From Candidatus Woesearchaeota archaeon CG10_big_fil_rev_8_21_14_0_10_37_12 (GTDB lineage: Archaea; Nanobdellota; Nanobdellia; Woesearchaeales; ARS49): DNA of 64,000 nt. Shown in pieces: positions 41,129 through 49,548 of this stretch (position 1 is its first letter; each line of letters begins with the position of its first letter). The DNA lies in contig PCYA01000014.1 in the NCBI GenBank assembly GCA_002762795.1, forward strand, positions 1-64,000. The letters run 5' to 3'. A program made the position numbers and the translations under genes. The notes under the pieces are model-generated. The model ran no database searches and was not told where the DNA came from. It saw only the letters and a list, made by a program, of their open reading frames with translations.

Positions 41129-41998
41129 ATGAAACGAGCATTAGTTTTGTTAATTTTTTGTTCATTGATAGTTTCTGCTCTTCCTCAATCACAAGGTTTT
41201 GTGAATGATTTTGCAAATATTCTGTCTTCTGAAGACGAGCTAAGGCTTTCAAGTTTGATTGATTCTATTGAAAAAAATACAAGTGTTGAAATTGCAATTG
41301 TTATAATTCCTGAATTAACTGACAAGTCTATTGAGGAAGAAGGTCTTGCTTATTTGGAGGGTTGGGGCGTTGGTAAAAAGGACAAAGATAATGGCATAGT
41401 AATAGTGATTGCGCCAAACGACAGAAAGTATCGTATTGAAACTGGCTATGGTATGGAAGGTATTATTCCTGATAGTATTTCTGGCCGGCTTGGCAGAGAT
41501 ATTCTTGTTCCTGCATTCAGAGAAGAAAAATATGGCGAAGGTTTGTATCAGTTAGTGTTGGCTATTCAGGGTTTTGTTGGCGATGATCCTGCAATTGTTG
41601 AAAAATACAGTTTAGAAGAAGGCACGTTTGCTGCTGATACTATTTTGATTTTCTTTGGAGTTGTTGCGTTTTTAATGCTTGTTGGTTATACTGATGGTAT
41701 TAAAAAAAAATGGCTACGTTGGACAGTATTTGGTACGAGTAATACCTTGCTTGCATTGCTTATTTTATTGTTCGCGTTTGCAATTGCATCCTTTATTTTT
41801 GGCATATTTGGTTTTATTTTGCTTGTATTTGGCCCCGTTATTTTTTACTTCTTAAGCAAATCTCCTGGCAATTTTGGAAAAGGCAATAATGGTGGCGGTT
41901 TTATTTGGTTTGGCGGTCCTGGTGGAGGTTTTGGTGGCTCTGGCGGAGGTTTTGGTGGCGGTTCTGGTGGTGGCGGAGGAAGTAGTGGTGGTTGGTAA
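41129..41998 (+). CDS. TPM-domain membrane protein (YgcG-like)
   Basis: Signal peptide, then a TPM domain: GFVNDFANILSSEDELRLSSLIDSIEKNTSVEIAIVII and KDNGIVIVIAPNDRKYRIETGYGMEGIIPD. Two membrane helices follow (ADTILIFFGVVAFLMLVG; LLALLILLFAFAIASFIFGIFGFIL) and the C-terminus is Gly-rich, ending GGSSGGW. TPM proteins are linked with LemA in many genomes, and a LemA gene lies 345 bases downstream. Exact role unknown; some TPM domains have phosphatase activity. Confidence 0.9.
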   Translation: MKRALVLLIFCSLIVSALPQSQGFVNDFANILSSEDELRLSSLIDSIEKNTSVEIAIVIIPELTDKSIEEEGLAYLEGWGVGKKDKDNGIVIVIAPNDRKYRIETGYGMEGIIPDSISGRLGRDILVPAFREEKYGEGLYQLVLAIQGFVGDDPAIVEKYSLEEGTFAADTILIFFGVVAFLMLVGYTDGIKKKWLRWTVFGTSNTLLALLILLFAFAIASFIFGIFGFILLVFGPVIFYFLSKSPGNFGKGNNGGGFIWFGGPGGGFGGSGGGFGGGSGGGGGSSGGW

Positions 41999-42045
41999 TG
42001 AAATAGACCAAAATTATTTTATAATCAGTAAACTAAATATCTATT

Positions 42046-42204
42046 ATGACTGAACTGCTATTCTTTCTCATCGCGTTTATTGCAACTGTATTTGGCAAGC
42101 ACATTCTTTCTAAAGAGCGTGAGCTTTCTGATTGGGCAAAAGATGAGCTTGCAAAAGCCAGAACAGAGTCTGAATCAGAAGCGGTGAAAATAGAAGATGT
42201 TTGA
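42046..42204 (+). CDS. Small single-helix membrane protein (52 aa)
   Basis: ATG 42046 to TGA 42204. It starts MTELLFFLIAFIATVFG, one hydrophobic helix, then a charged, helical tail (KERELSDWAKDELAKARTES). It is not in the ORF track. Its place between TPM and LemA genes suggests it may belong to that system. No obvious ribosome site; plausible leaderless gene. Confidence 0.55.
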   Translation: MTELLFFLIAFIATVFGKHILSKERELSDWAKDELAKARTESESEAVKIEDV

Positions 42205-42343
42205 AGCTAGGCTCTCTTCTCAACCTCAAAAATTTTTTAAAAGGCAAGATACGCACAGTTACATACTGGGTTTTAGAGCACAGAGGAAAAGTGTATAACT
42301 GAAAAAGCAACATTTTTAAGCTAATGCTATATTCAAGACAACA

Positions 42344-42928
42344 ATGGCAAAGAACAAGTTTAAATTGAAGCCTTGGATGTGGATTTTAGCTATTGTAGTT
42401 ATTCTTGGTATTTGGTTTTTTGCCAGTTACAATAGTTTAGTGCGATTAGAAATTTCTTCTGAGAAGGCTTGGCAGGATGTTGAAGTTCAATATCAAAGAA
42501 GGTTTGATTTGATTCCTAATTTAGTTGAAACAGTAAAAGGGTATGCTGCTCATGAAGAGGGAGTGTTCACGACTGTTACTGAAGCGCGCAGTCAGTGGCA
42601 GAAGGCAAAGGTTTCTGGTGATGTTGCTGGCCAATTAGTTGCTGCATCGCAGCTTGATGTTGGTCTTGGCAGGTTGATTGCTGTTGCTGAAGGTTATCCT
42701 GATTTGAAAGCATCACAAAACTTTTTAGCATTACAGGATCAACTTGAAGGTACTGAAAATCGTATTTCTGTTTCACGAACAAGATTTAATGCAGCAGTTG
42801 CAGATTATAACTACAAAATTCGTAGAATTCCAACAAACATTGTAGCTGGCTTGTTTGGTTTTGAGAGAAAACAAATGTTTGAAGCAGTCCAAGGTGCTGA
42901 AGAAGTTGTTAAAGTTGATTTCTCGTAG
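42344..42928 (+). CDS. LemA family protein
   Basis: One N-terminal membrane helix (WMWILAIVVILGIWFFASYNSLV), then the LemA helical domain with AWQDVEVQYQRRFDLIPNLVETVKGYAAHEEGVF, YPDLKASQNFLALQDQLEGTENRISVSRTRFNAAVADYN and RRIPTNIVAGLFGF. 194 residues, typical. LemA is a membrane-linked scaffold-like protein of unknown chemistry, usually paired with TPM proteins as here. Confidence 0.95.
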   Translation: MAKNKFKLKPWMWILAIVVILGIWFFASYNSLVRLEISSEKAWQDVEVQYQRRFDLIPNLVETVKGYAAHEEGVFTTVTEARSQWQKAKVSGDVAGQLVAASQLDVGLGRLIAVAEGYPDLKASQNFLALQDQLEGTENRISVSRTRFNAAVADYNYKIRRIPTNIVAGLFGFERKQMFEAVQGAEEVVKVDFS

Positions 42929-42974
42929 CAAAATACACAAAAAATTTTTATTCTCTAAAATAATCAGCAAGTGT

Positions 42975-43283
42975 ATGGGCGTTCACGTATTTGAATGGGA
43001 AAAAGAACATACACCGAAAGAGCCAGAGTTAGAAGTTATGCTTGAGAAAAAAGGAGTGAACTCATACCGTTTTGTGATGGAAAAAAATGAAGTGTATGGC
43101 GCGCACAGTCATGATAAAGATGAAATTCGCGTTGTTGTGTATGGCGAGGTAGAATTTTGTGCTGATGGCAGGCAACATATTTTGAAACCTGGCGATAGGA
43201 TTCATATTGGTGCAGGAACAGTGCATACTGTGCAAAATTTAGCTCCGTACCAGAGTGTGTTGTTGGGAGGGGCGAAAGAATAG
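42975..43283 (+). CDS. Cupin-domain protein
   Basis: I start at ATG 42975 with TTTTTATT about 28 bases upstream; the longer track frame overlaps lemA. The 102-residue single cupin shows AHSHDKDEIRVVVYGEVEF (first metal motif, HxHxxxE-like) and LKPGDRIHIGAGTVHTVQNL (second motif with PGD and a His). It may bind a metal and sugar- or acid-type ligand. No pathway is evident from neighbours. Confidence 0.85.
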   Translation: MGVHVFEWEKEHTPKEPELEVMLEKKGVNSYRFVMEKNEVYGAHSHDKDEIRVVVYGEVEFCADGRQHILKPGDRIHIGAGTVHTVQNLAPYQSVLLGGAKE

Positions 43284-43284
43284 T

Positions 43285-43680
43285 TCAATCAGATTTTATT
43301 TCAGTTACTTGTTTGTTAGTAAGGTATATGCCAATAGAACCAGCAATCATTGATGGTAAAGTCGGATCACTATCATTAGTAAGAAGAGCATAAGTATAAA
43401 AAAGTCCAGTAACTGTAAGAGAGAACAAATTTGCGTTAAGTCGGCCATATTTCCCAGAAGATTTTGTTATATAATCAACTCCTTTAGCATATATGAGATT
43501 TGTCACTGCAAAAAAAGGCACATTTTTTATGGCATCCTCAAGCCCTGCAGAAACATCTTTTGTTTGAGCTGTAATAAGTGCAAAATTTAATGCTGTTTGG
43601 GCAGAAGTATATCTGACAAAAGAACATTTGATATTATTCCATTCATTCACTAAGCTTTCTAGATTACTGTTTTCGCTCAT
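43285..43680 (-). CDS. Hypothetical protein with weak membrane segments
   Basis: 131 residues beginning MSENSNLESLVNEWNNIKCSFVRY. Two moderately hydrophobic stretches (LFSLTVTGLFYTYALLT and PSMIAGSIGIYLT) suggest membrane contact. I do not recognise a family. It is divergent from the AsnC-type regulator at 43773 and ends two bases from the cupin gene. Confidence 0.6.
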   Translation of the reverse strand: MSENSNLESLVNEWNNIKCSFVRYTSAQTALNFALITAQTKDVSAGLEDAIKNVPFFAVTNLIYAKGVDYITKSSGKYGRLNANLFSLTVTGLFYTYALLTNDSDPTLPSMIAGSIGIYLTNKQVTEIKSD

Positions 43681-43772
43681 CTAACATTTGATAAAACGCC
43701 GAATAATAAAATACGCCATCCATATTTTTACAATAATAAAGTTTATAAAGAAATAAGCTTAATAATAGTAAA

Positions 43773-44705
43773 ATGAATGCGTTAGATACTAAAATATTGT
43801 TTGAATTGACCAAGAACTCAAGAATTCCATTAACCATGTTAGCAAAAAAGCTCAAGCGCTCAAGAGAAGTCATAACATACAGAATAAACAAGCTGAAAAA
43901 AGAAGGCAATATCATAGCTTTTATAACAGAAATAGATACAAGTAAACTGGGTTTTGTTGCATCTGCAGTCTTTATTAATATTCGGCTAAAACGTCATAAG
44001 GAATTCAAAGAATACTTAGCAAAACAGAATTTTATTTCTTGGGCAGGAGCTCATTGTGGTTTGTACAGTTTTGGTTTTTCAATTTATGGCAAAGATTTAG
44101 ATGATATTGATAAGAAATTCTTTGAGTTGCATAAAAGGTTCAAAGACGATATTGTTGATTATTGGACAAGAGTGCATAAAGATACTTTTTTCTTTTATGA
44201 GAAATGTTTTGGTAGAGGGGAACAAAAGAAAATAAAAAGTTCTGAAGAACATATCGATAATAAAGATAAATTAATTCTTAAATTGTTAGCAAAAAACTCT
44301 AGAATCGAGGCAGTAAGAATTGCAGAGCAAGTAAAATTAACTGCTCCTGCTGTTGCACATAAGATAAAAAGATTAGAAAATGCAGGAGTTATTAAGAAAT
44401 ATTCTCTTTTTATCAATTTGTCAAAGTTAAACATCATGCAATATAGTGTATTTATTCTGAACAAAAATATGGAAGTAAGAGAAAACTTGTTGGCATATCT
44501 TAAAGAGCATATGAATATTTCTTTTGTTGCCACATATGTTAGTGACCTTGTAATTGAGTGTGGCATTTTAGTTTCTAATCCTTACAAATTGCGTGATTAT
44601 TTGCTAGAAATTGAAAATAAATTTCCAGATAATAGAATAACGCATATTTTCCTTCTTCAAGAAGAATTCTTTTCTGTTGGAGCTCCTGATTGTGTTTTTT
44701 GTTAA
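43773..44705 (+). CDS. Tandem AsnC/Lrp-type regulator
   Basis: Two HTH units: LDTKILFELTKNSRIPLTMLAKKLKRSREVITYRINKLKKEGNI at the start and DKLILKLLAKNSRIEAVRIAEQVKLTAPAVAHKIKRLENAGVI near residue 165. The layout matches the proteins at 25594 and 52683. TTTATAAAG is about 28 bases before the ATG. The Cys at the end (PDCVFC) is unusual. The target may be the divergent hypothetical gene or itself. Confidence 0.85.
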   Translation: MNALDTKILFELTKNSRIPLTMLAKKLKRSREVITYRINKLKKEGNIIAFITEIDTSKLGFVASAVFINIRLKRHKEFKEYLAKQNFISWAGAHCGLYSFGFSIYGKDLDDIDKKFFELHKRFKDDIVDYWTRVHKDTFFFYEKCFGRGEQKKIKSSEEHIDNKDKLILKLLAKNSRIEAVRIAEQVKLTAPAVAHKIKRLENAGVIKKYSLFINLSKLNIMQYSVFILNKNMEVRENLLAYLKEHMNISFVATYVSDLVIECGILVSNPYKLRDYLLEIENKFPDNRITHIFLLQEEFFSVGAPDCVFC

Positions 44706-44743
44706 GCAAAACTATTTAAAACACAACATATTACTCAATTAAA

Positions 44744-44932
44744 ATGAAAATCAGCAGACATGTAGTTTGGGAAATTGTTCTTGTTATTGCGTCTGTTTTT
44801 GTGTTTAGAAGCTTGTGGACTTTGATGGATCGTGTTGAGTTGTTTAATAACAGCGCAATTCTCGGAGTTTTTCTTATCGCAGGCTTAGTGTTCACTAGCA
44901 TTTCGCTTTACAAGTTAACGCATGCTGATTAA
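44744..44932 (+). CDS. Small two-helix membrane protein (62 aa)
   Basis: Two hydrophobic helices, VVWEIVLVIASVFVFRSLW and SAILGVFLIAGLVFTSISLY, joined by DRVELFNN. TATTTAAAA lies about 30 bases upstream of the ATG, which supports it as a real leaderless gene. Function unknown. Confidence 0.7.
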   Translation: MKISRHVVWEIVLVIASVFVFRSLWTLMDRVELFNNSAILGVFLIAGLVFTSISLYKLTHAD

Positions 44933-44992
44933 ATCAGAATGTCGGAAAAACAGAAGGAATGTTTTAAAAAGTAACTTTTTGCAGTTAAAAGT

Positions 44993-45778
44993 ATGGGCTA
45001 TACTTATCTTGGGGAGGGGCTTTCTACAATCGCGATCGAGTATGGTGAAAGAGTTGTTAAAATAGGTAAATGCGGTCAGAGAGACCTTGCCTCGTGTGAA
45101 AAGGTTCGTATAGCGCACGATAGATATATATCAAACTTAGAGCAGGCAGGAGTGAGAACGCTTGTAGAACTGTGTTATTCTAGTCTACAAGGATCAAGAA
45201 ATCACGTTGTTGTCGTAGAAAGAAACGCTCGCAGTAATGTACTATCAAATATCTTGGCTAATTCATATTCTGCTGATTGTAAAGACTATTTAAGTGAGTT
45301 AATTGAGAATCTTAAGTTAGTATATGATCGCAACAGGCGAAATATAGTGCAAGTTGGCGTGTGTAGTAAGCTTTCTAGTTGGTGCAGAGAAGACGGGCGT
45401 TTAGTCTATCTTGATACTTTTCCTCCATTTATTGATGATGGCTCTTTTGGAGAATTATTTTCGTTGCATTATGGATTGCCTGGTTGTTTTAAATTTGTTG
45501 CTGGCATTGTTAAGGCAAGTCATTTTGATGTAGATAAACAAATCGGTAAAATCATAGCAGATGTTAGTTCGTGTGATTCTGGTTTAGAACTGGGATATTT
45601 TGCACGCCAGCAAGCAATGCGGGTGTTTAATGCTAAACGGCGTTCTTTAGAAAGATTAAATGTGCAAGGCTTGCAAAAAAGTTCGTCTTATAAGAGATTT
45701 AAAAGATTTATTGCACGGAAATTACTGGATAATTCTTCATTTGTACCTGATTTCTGCAAGCTTGAAGAACGTTTATAA
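44993..45778 (+). CDS. Possible kinase-fold protein
   Basis: The 261-residue product opens MGYTYLGEGLSTIAIEYGERVVKIGK, which resembles a glycine-rich loop followed by a beta-3 Lys (VVK). NHVVVVERNAR could be the hinge region and LVYLDTFPPF a metal-binding DFG-like element. These suggest a degenerate protein-kinase-like fold; a clear catalytic HxD is not seen. TTTTAAAAAG stands about 28 bases upstream. Its last 71 bases overlap the convergent Dus gene. Confidence 0.55.
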   Translation: MGYTYLGEGLSTIAIEYGERVVKIGKCGQRDLASCEKVRIAHDRYISNLEQAGVRTLVELCYSSLQGSRNHVVVVERNARSNVLSNILANSYSADCKDYLSELIENLKLVYDRNRRNIVQVGVCSKLSSWCREDGRLVYLDTFPPFIDDGSFGELFSLHYGLPGCFKFVAGIVKASHFDVDKQIGKIIADVSSCDSGLELGYFARQQAMRVFNAKRRSLERLNVQGLQKSSSYKRFKRFIARKLLDNSSFVPDFCKLEERL

Positions 45779-46679
45779 GCTCTTTCAAATTATCAGCTCG
45801 GGAAATTCCTTCTCTTACCCTCGCACTTCCTTCCAGTCCTTTTGTAAAACTCATTGCATGAGTTTTGATGATATTAAAAGGAAGTTCATATTTTTTTGCG
45901 AGTTCTAAAAATTCAAAGAATTGTTTTATTTTGTCAATAGATTCATACGTTCCTGTTTTTAGATAATCATTAACTTGCTGAAAAATTGCAGGGTTCCCTA
46001 TTGCTCCGCGTGCAATCAGCACATAATCTACTCTTGTTTCTTCAATTCTTTTTTTAACATCTTCAGGAGAAAAAACATCACCATTACCAATCACAGGAAT
46101 GCTCACTGCTTCTTTTACTTGCTTAATAACACTCCAATCTGCTTTTCCAGAATACCCTTGTTTTTGTGTTCTACCGTGCACGCCAATCGCAGCAGCTCCA
46201 GCATCTTCTGCAAGTTTTGCTATTTCAACAGCATTCATATGTTGTTCATCTATTCCAGATCTTATTTTCAGTGTAACAGGCTTGTTTACTGCACTTGCAA
46301 GTTTATTAATAAAAAAACTTATTTTTTCAGGATTGTTTAATAATGCGCTTCCGCTTCCTGTTTTGATAACTTTCCATGCTGGGCAACCGCAATTAATATC
46401 AATTATATCAAAGTCATCCTCTATTTGCCTTGCAGCATCTACTACATCTTGTACAGAATTTCCAAATAATTGTACTGCGACTGGTTTTTCTATTAGATCT
46501 GTTCGCAGCATAAGCAAGGATTTTTCATTGCCTCTAACTATTGCAGTTCCGCTGACAAATTCTGTGTACGTTAACCCTGCTCCATATTGTTTAGCAAGTG
46601 TTCTGAAAGCTACATCTGTTACTCCTGCCATTGGGCTTAAGAGCGCTTTTGATGTTAGTTTTGGAAAAGATGATCCCAT
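45708..46679 (-). CDS. tRNA-dihydrouridine synthase (Dus family)
   Basis: I start at 46679 (MGSSFPKLTSKALLSPMAGVTDVAFR) because ATTTATAAAT lies 26-30 bases upstream. FMN-barrel motifs: APMAG-like SPMAGVTD, EFVSGTAI, VQLFGN, DIIDINCGCPAWKVIKTGSGSALL with the catalytic Cys, VTLKIRSGID, IGVHGRTQKQGYSGKADW, PVIGNGDVFSPED and IARGAIGNPAIF. It reduces uridine in tRNA D-loops with NADPH. Its 3' end overlaps the convergent kinase-like gene by 71 bases. Confidence 0.95.
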   Translation of the reverse strand: MGSSFPKLTSKALLSPMAGVTDVAFRTLAKQYGAGLTYTEFVSGTAIVRGNEKSLLMLRTDLIEKPVAVQLFGNSVQDVVDAARQIEDDFDIIDINCGCPAWKVIKTGSGSALLNNPEKISFFINKLASAVNKPVTLKIRSGIDEQHMNAVEIAKLAEDAGAAAIGVHGRTQKQGYSGKADWSVIKQVKEAVSIPVIGNGDVFSPEDVKKRIEETRVDYVLIARGAIGNPAIFQQVNDYLKTGTYESIDKIKQFFEFLELAKKYELPFNIIKTHAMSFTKGLEGSARVREGISRADNLKELINVLQACRNQVQMKNYPVISVQ

Positions 46680-46764
46680 GATAGAACTCGACAAAGTGCG
46701 ATTTATAAATGTAACACTTGGCAGATTTTGCATGAGTAAAAAGATTCAATCCTGCTAAGTTTAG

Positions 46765-48027
46765 TTAAGAGCGAGAGTGATAAATTCTTGCTGGACCAGT
46801 TCTTCCGTGTAATCCCATTGCTTCTTTGTAGGGTCTTTTTGCTAATTCGCGTTCGAGATCCTTTACTAGTTGACGGTAAGGAACTGTAGAAGGGTCAAAA
46901 TCAAGTTCTTTATCATTACGCAAAGCATCCAAAATACTGCCTCCTCTGTTTGCAAAACGAATCAAGCCTCCGTTTGTTGCATAAGATTCGCAAAGTTTTT
47001 CTATTGCAGCTCCAGTTACTTGAGGAAATCGCTTTGCAAGTAATGTTGCGTGAATTGGTCCTAAGCCATCACCAATTTTGTATCTTGTTAAGAAACATTG
47101 CCACATGTCTGCTCGCTCTCTTTGTGTTGGAAGATCGATTTTTATTGGATTTAATCTGCCTTCACGAACAACGGCTGAATCAAAAGTTGTTGGGTCTAAA
47201 TTTGTTGTAACTGCAACAACAAGCTCAGGAACATTTCCTACATATGATTTAAGAACCCCTAATCCCTCTTCATAATAATGGGATGTGATGTCTCCACCAG
47301 AGCTCATAACTAAACTTGAACTTTCATCTGCATAAACAAGAACAGGTCTTCCGTTTGCAGTATCAAGTGCTATTTGTAATTGTTGGTCAAGTTTTTTGCC
47401 AAAAGATGAAACCCATATATCAAATGTTCCGCTAAAAGTAAGTTCATGAGTGTGGCATCCTGCTCTTTCGTATAATTCAACAAGTGAACGCAATAATTCT
47501 GTTTTCCCTGTTCCTGGGGGTCCGTAAAGAATAACTCCTGGATGAATTGGCATTTCTCCTGCAATCACTTGAGGGATGCTTGTATGAATCAATACTTCAT
47601 TTAGAACAGTTTTTGGAAGAAACATATCGTCTAATGCCCCTAAAATATATTTCGGGGGCAAACTGATTGCTCCTGTTCCTGCAAGAAACACTCCCTCATG
47701 AGCAAGTGCATCTTCAAGTGTTGCAATTTGCGTTAATGTTTTTCTGCCCCGATCTGCACGCCAATGAAGTGGTATGCAGTGACCTTTCAAGCTAGAATTA
47801 TGTTGAACGCGCCAATCAATATCTCTTACTTTGTTTATCTCAACAACAAATGCTGTTGGATGATTTTTCGTCCTCTTGACGGGAACAAAATATCGCCTCG
47901 ATTTGTCAGAGCTTGCCTGACCATCCGGATCCAGCCATGCTTGAGCTCTTGTGCCAAAAGAAAGCGAATCTGGTCTAACATATGCTGAAGAATGTTCAGC
48001 AAGCTTTGCGATTTTAATTACCCCCAT
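46765..48027 (-). CDS. AAA+ ATPase
   Basis: Walker A is GVILYGPPGTGKTELLRSL; Walker B is PVLVYADESSSLV; sensor 1 VAVTTNLD and VVREGRLNP with an Arg-finger-like RxxR complete the AAA core. About 420 residues with an N-terminal domain of about 150 residues that I do not recognise and no protease domain. The start is uncertain: 48027 (MGVIKIAK) and 48045 are both possible. Likely a protein-remodelling or unfolding ATPase. Confidence 0.85.
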   Translation of the reverse strand: MGVIKIAKLAEHSSAYVRPDSLSFGTRAQAWLDPDGQASSDKSRRYFVPVKRTKNHPTAFVVEINKVRDIDWRVQHNSSLKGHCIPLHWRADRGRKTLTQIATLEDALAHEGVFLAGTGAISLPPKYILGALDDMFLPKTVLNEVLIHTSIPQVIAGEMPIHPGVILYGPPGTGKTELLRSLVELYERAGCHTHELTFSGTFDIWVSSFGKKLDQQLQIALDTANGRPVLVYADESSSLVMSSGGDITSHYYEEGLGVLKSYVGNVPELVVAVTTNLDPTTFDSAVVREGRLNPIKIDLPTQRERADMWQCFLTRYKIGDGLGPIHATLLAKRFPQVTGAAIEKLCESYATNGGLIRFANRGGSILDALRNDKELDFDPSTVPYRQLVKDLERELAKRPYKEAMGLHGRTGPARIYHSRS

Positions 48028-48164
48028 TAAACACTTAAAAAGCATCTTATTTTTATTTGTTTCCTTACTCCAGTACACATTTCTGTAAAAATAGTTAATA
48101 ATAGACCTTTTTAACGTATGATTTTAATCAAAAACATTTTAAGTTCGTATCATACAATAACTTT

Positions 48165-48878
48165 ATGCCAACAAGATTAACAAAAGATGTTTTTGCAGTT
48201 GATGTGTGCACATACTTGCCAGAGCATAAAGCGGTAATTATTGCCGATATTCATCTTGGTTTTGAAGAGCGATTAAAACGCCAAGGTGTTCTTGTGCCGC
48301 GAGTGCAATTCAAAAATATAATCAAACGATTAGAGTGGATTCTTAAGCAAGTCGATGTGAAGCGAGTGATATTAAATGGTGATATTAAAGAAGAGTTTGG
48401 CGGCATTTCTGATCAGGAATGGAGAGAAGTAAAACGATTGATTGAGTTTTTCAGAAAAAAGAAAATCAAAATCATTGCAGTAAAAGGCAACCACGATACC
48501 ATACTCGGCCCACTTGCAAGAAAGTTTGACATAAATGAAGTGAAAGAAGTACGCTTCAAAGACTTGCTTATCGCACATGGTGATGAAGTTCCTAAAAAAT
48601 TAGAAAAAACAATCATCATTGGACATGAACATCCAGCTATTCGATTGAAAGACAAACAAAAAGTTGAAAAATTCAAATGTTTTATTAAAGGCAAATACAA
48701 AAAAAGCACGCTAATTGTTCAGCCAAGCATGAAAACACTGCAAGAAGGAACAGATGTTCTGGAAGGCAAATTTTTAAGCCCCTTATTGTCCAATGTTTCT
48801 GACTTTGAAGTATTCATTGTTGATGATGAAACGCATGATGTTTTGGCGTTTGGGAACGTGAAAGATTTAAAATGGTAA
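48165..48878 (+). CDS. Metallophosphoesterase (archaeal YkuE/MJ0037-like)
   Basis: Calcineurin-type motifs in order: IIADIHLGFEERL (DxH), VILNGDIKEEFGG (GD), VKGNHDTILG (GNHD), LLIAHGDE and IIIGHEHPAI (GHxH). These residues hold two metals. 237 residues. A small archaeal group with this layout is often near helicase or repair genes, as with Lhr in some genomes, but here it is 14 kb away. Substrate unknown. TTTTAAGT lies about 27 bases upstream. Confidence 0.9.
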   Translation: MPTRLTKDVFAVDVCTYLPEHKAVIIADIHLGFEERLKRQGVLVPRVQFKNIIKRLEWILKQVDVKRVILNGDIKEEFGGISDQEWREVKRLIEFFRKKKIKIIAVKGNHDTILGPLARKFDINEVKEVRFKDLLIAHGDEVPKKLEKTIIIGHEHPAIRLKDKQKVEKFKCFIKGKYKKSTLIVQPSMKTLQEGTDVLEGKFLSPLLSNVSDFEVFIVDDETHDVLAFGNVKDLKW

Positions 48879-48910
48879 AACTTAAATACTAACAATACTT
48901 TATTACTTTT

Positions 48911-49156
48911 GTGACAGAAGTTAAAACGATCAAGGATGTGGACGAGCAAGCATGGGCTGAGTTCAAGAGCTTGGCTGCAAAGAATAATGTTAAAATGGGT
49001 GTTTTTTTTAAGACTATGCTTAACGAGTACAAAAAGAGCACAAACACTTTTTGGGAACGAATCCTAAATGGGGAGAAAATACTCTCAGACAAAGAAGCAG
49101 ATGAAATGGAAAAGGTTGTTGTTGCTGTAAGAAAAGAACATGGGTTCAGAGTATGA
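48911..49156 (+). CDS. vapB: VapB-type antitoxin
   Basis: An 81-residue charged protein beginning with GTG: MTEVKTIKDVDEQAWAEFKSLAAKNNVKMGVFFKTMLNEYKK, a ribbon-helix-helix-like fold, followed by an acidic C-terminal part expected to wrap the toxin. CTTAAATAC is about 27 bases before the GTG, supporting this start. Its TGA overlaps the toxin ATG (ATGA). Confidence 0.82.
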   Translation: MTEVKTIKDVDEQAWAEFKSLAAKNNVKMGVFFKTMLNEYKKSTNTFWERILNGEKILSDKEADEMEKVVVAVRKEHGFRV

Positions 49157-49548
49157 CATTAGTTTTAGATACGTCAATACTCATTGACATAGAACGGAGA
49201 AAACAAAGTACAATAAATATACTCAAAGAATTATCACAAAGTCATAGCGATCCTGCAAAGATCACGTTTATCAATCAGTTTGAGTTCTTATTGGGACTTA
49301 AAGAGAAATCTCCAAAAAACAAAAACACTGCAAAAATATTTCTTAATGAGTTTTTATCATTGCAAACTACTCAGTTTACTGCTGAAGTGATAGCAGAATT
49401 AAAACAAAAATATGATTCTATTGGAATAACAATTCCACTTGCAGATTTATTAATTGCAACAATCACATTAGAGAATAATTGTACGCTTGTTACAAAAGAT
49501 AAAGATTTTGAAAAGATAAAAGAGTTAAGAAAAATAATTATTAGTTAA
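49153..49548 (+). CDS. vapC: VapC-type PIN-domain ribonuclease toxin
   Basis: The 131-residue PIN domain starts MTLVLDTSILIDIERR (first Asp), has TFINQFEFLLGLK (Glu), IPLADLLIATITLENNCTLVTKDKDF (last two Asp). These acidic residues bind Mg for RNA cleavage. It is coupled to the VapB gene. Its last bases overlap the convergent binding-protein gene by four bases. Confidence 0.92.
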   Translation: MTLVLDTSILIDIERRKQSTINILKELSQSHSDPAKITFINQFEFLLGLKEKSPKNKNTAKIFLNEFLSLQTTQFTAEVIAELKQKYDSIGITIPLADLLIATITLENNCTLVTKDKDFEKIKELRKIIIS

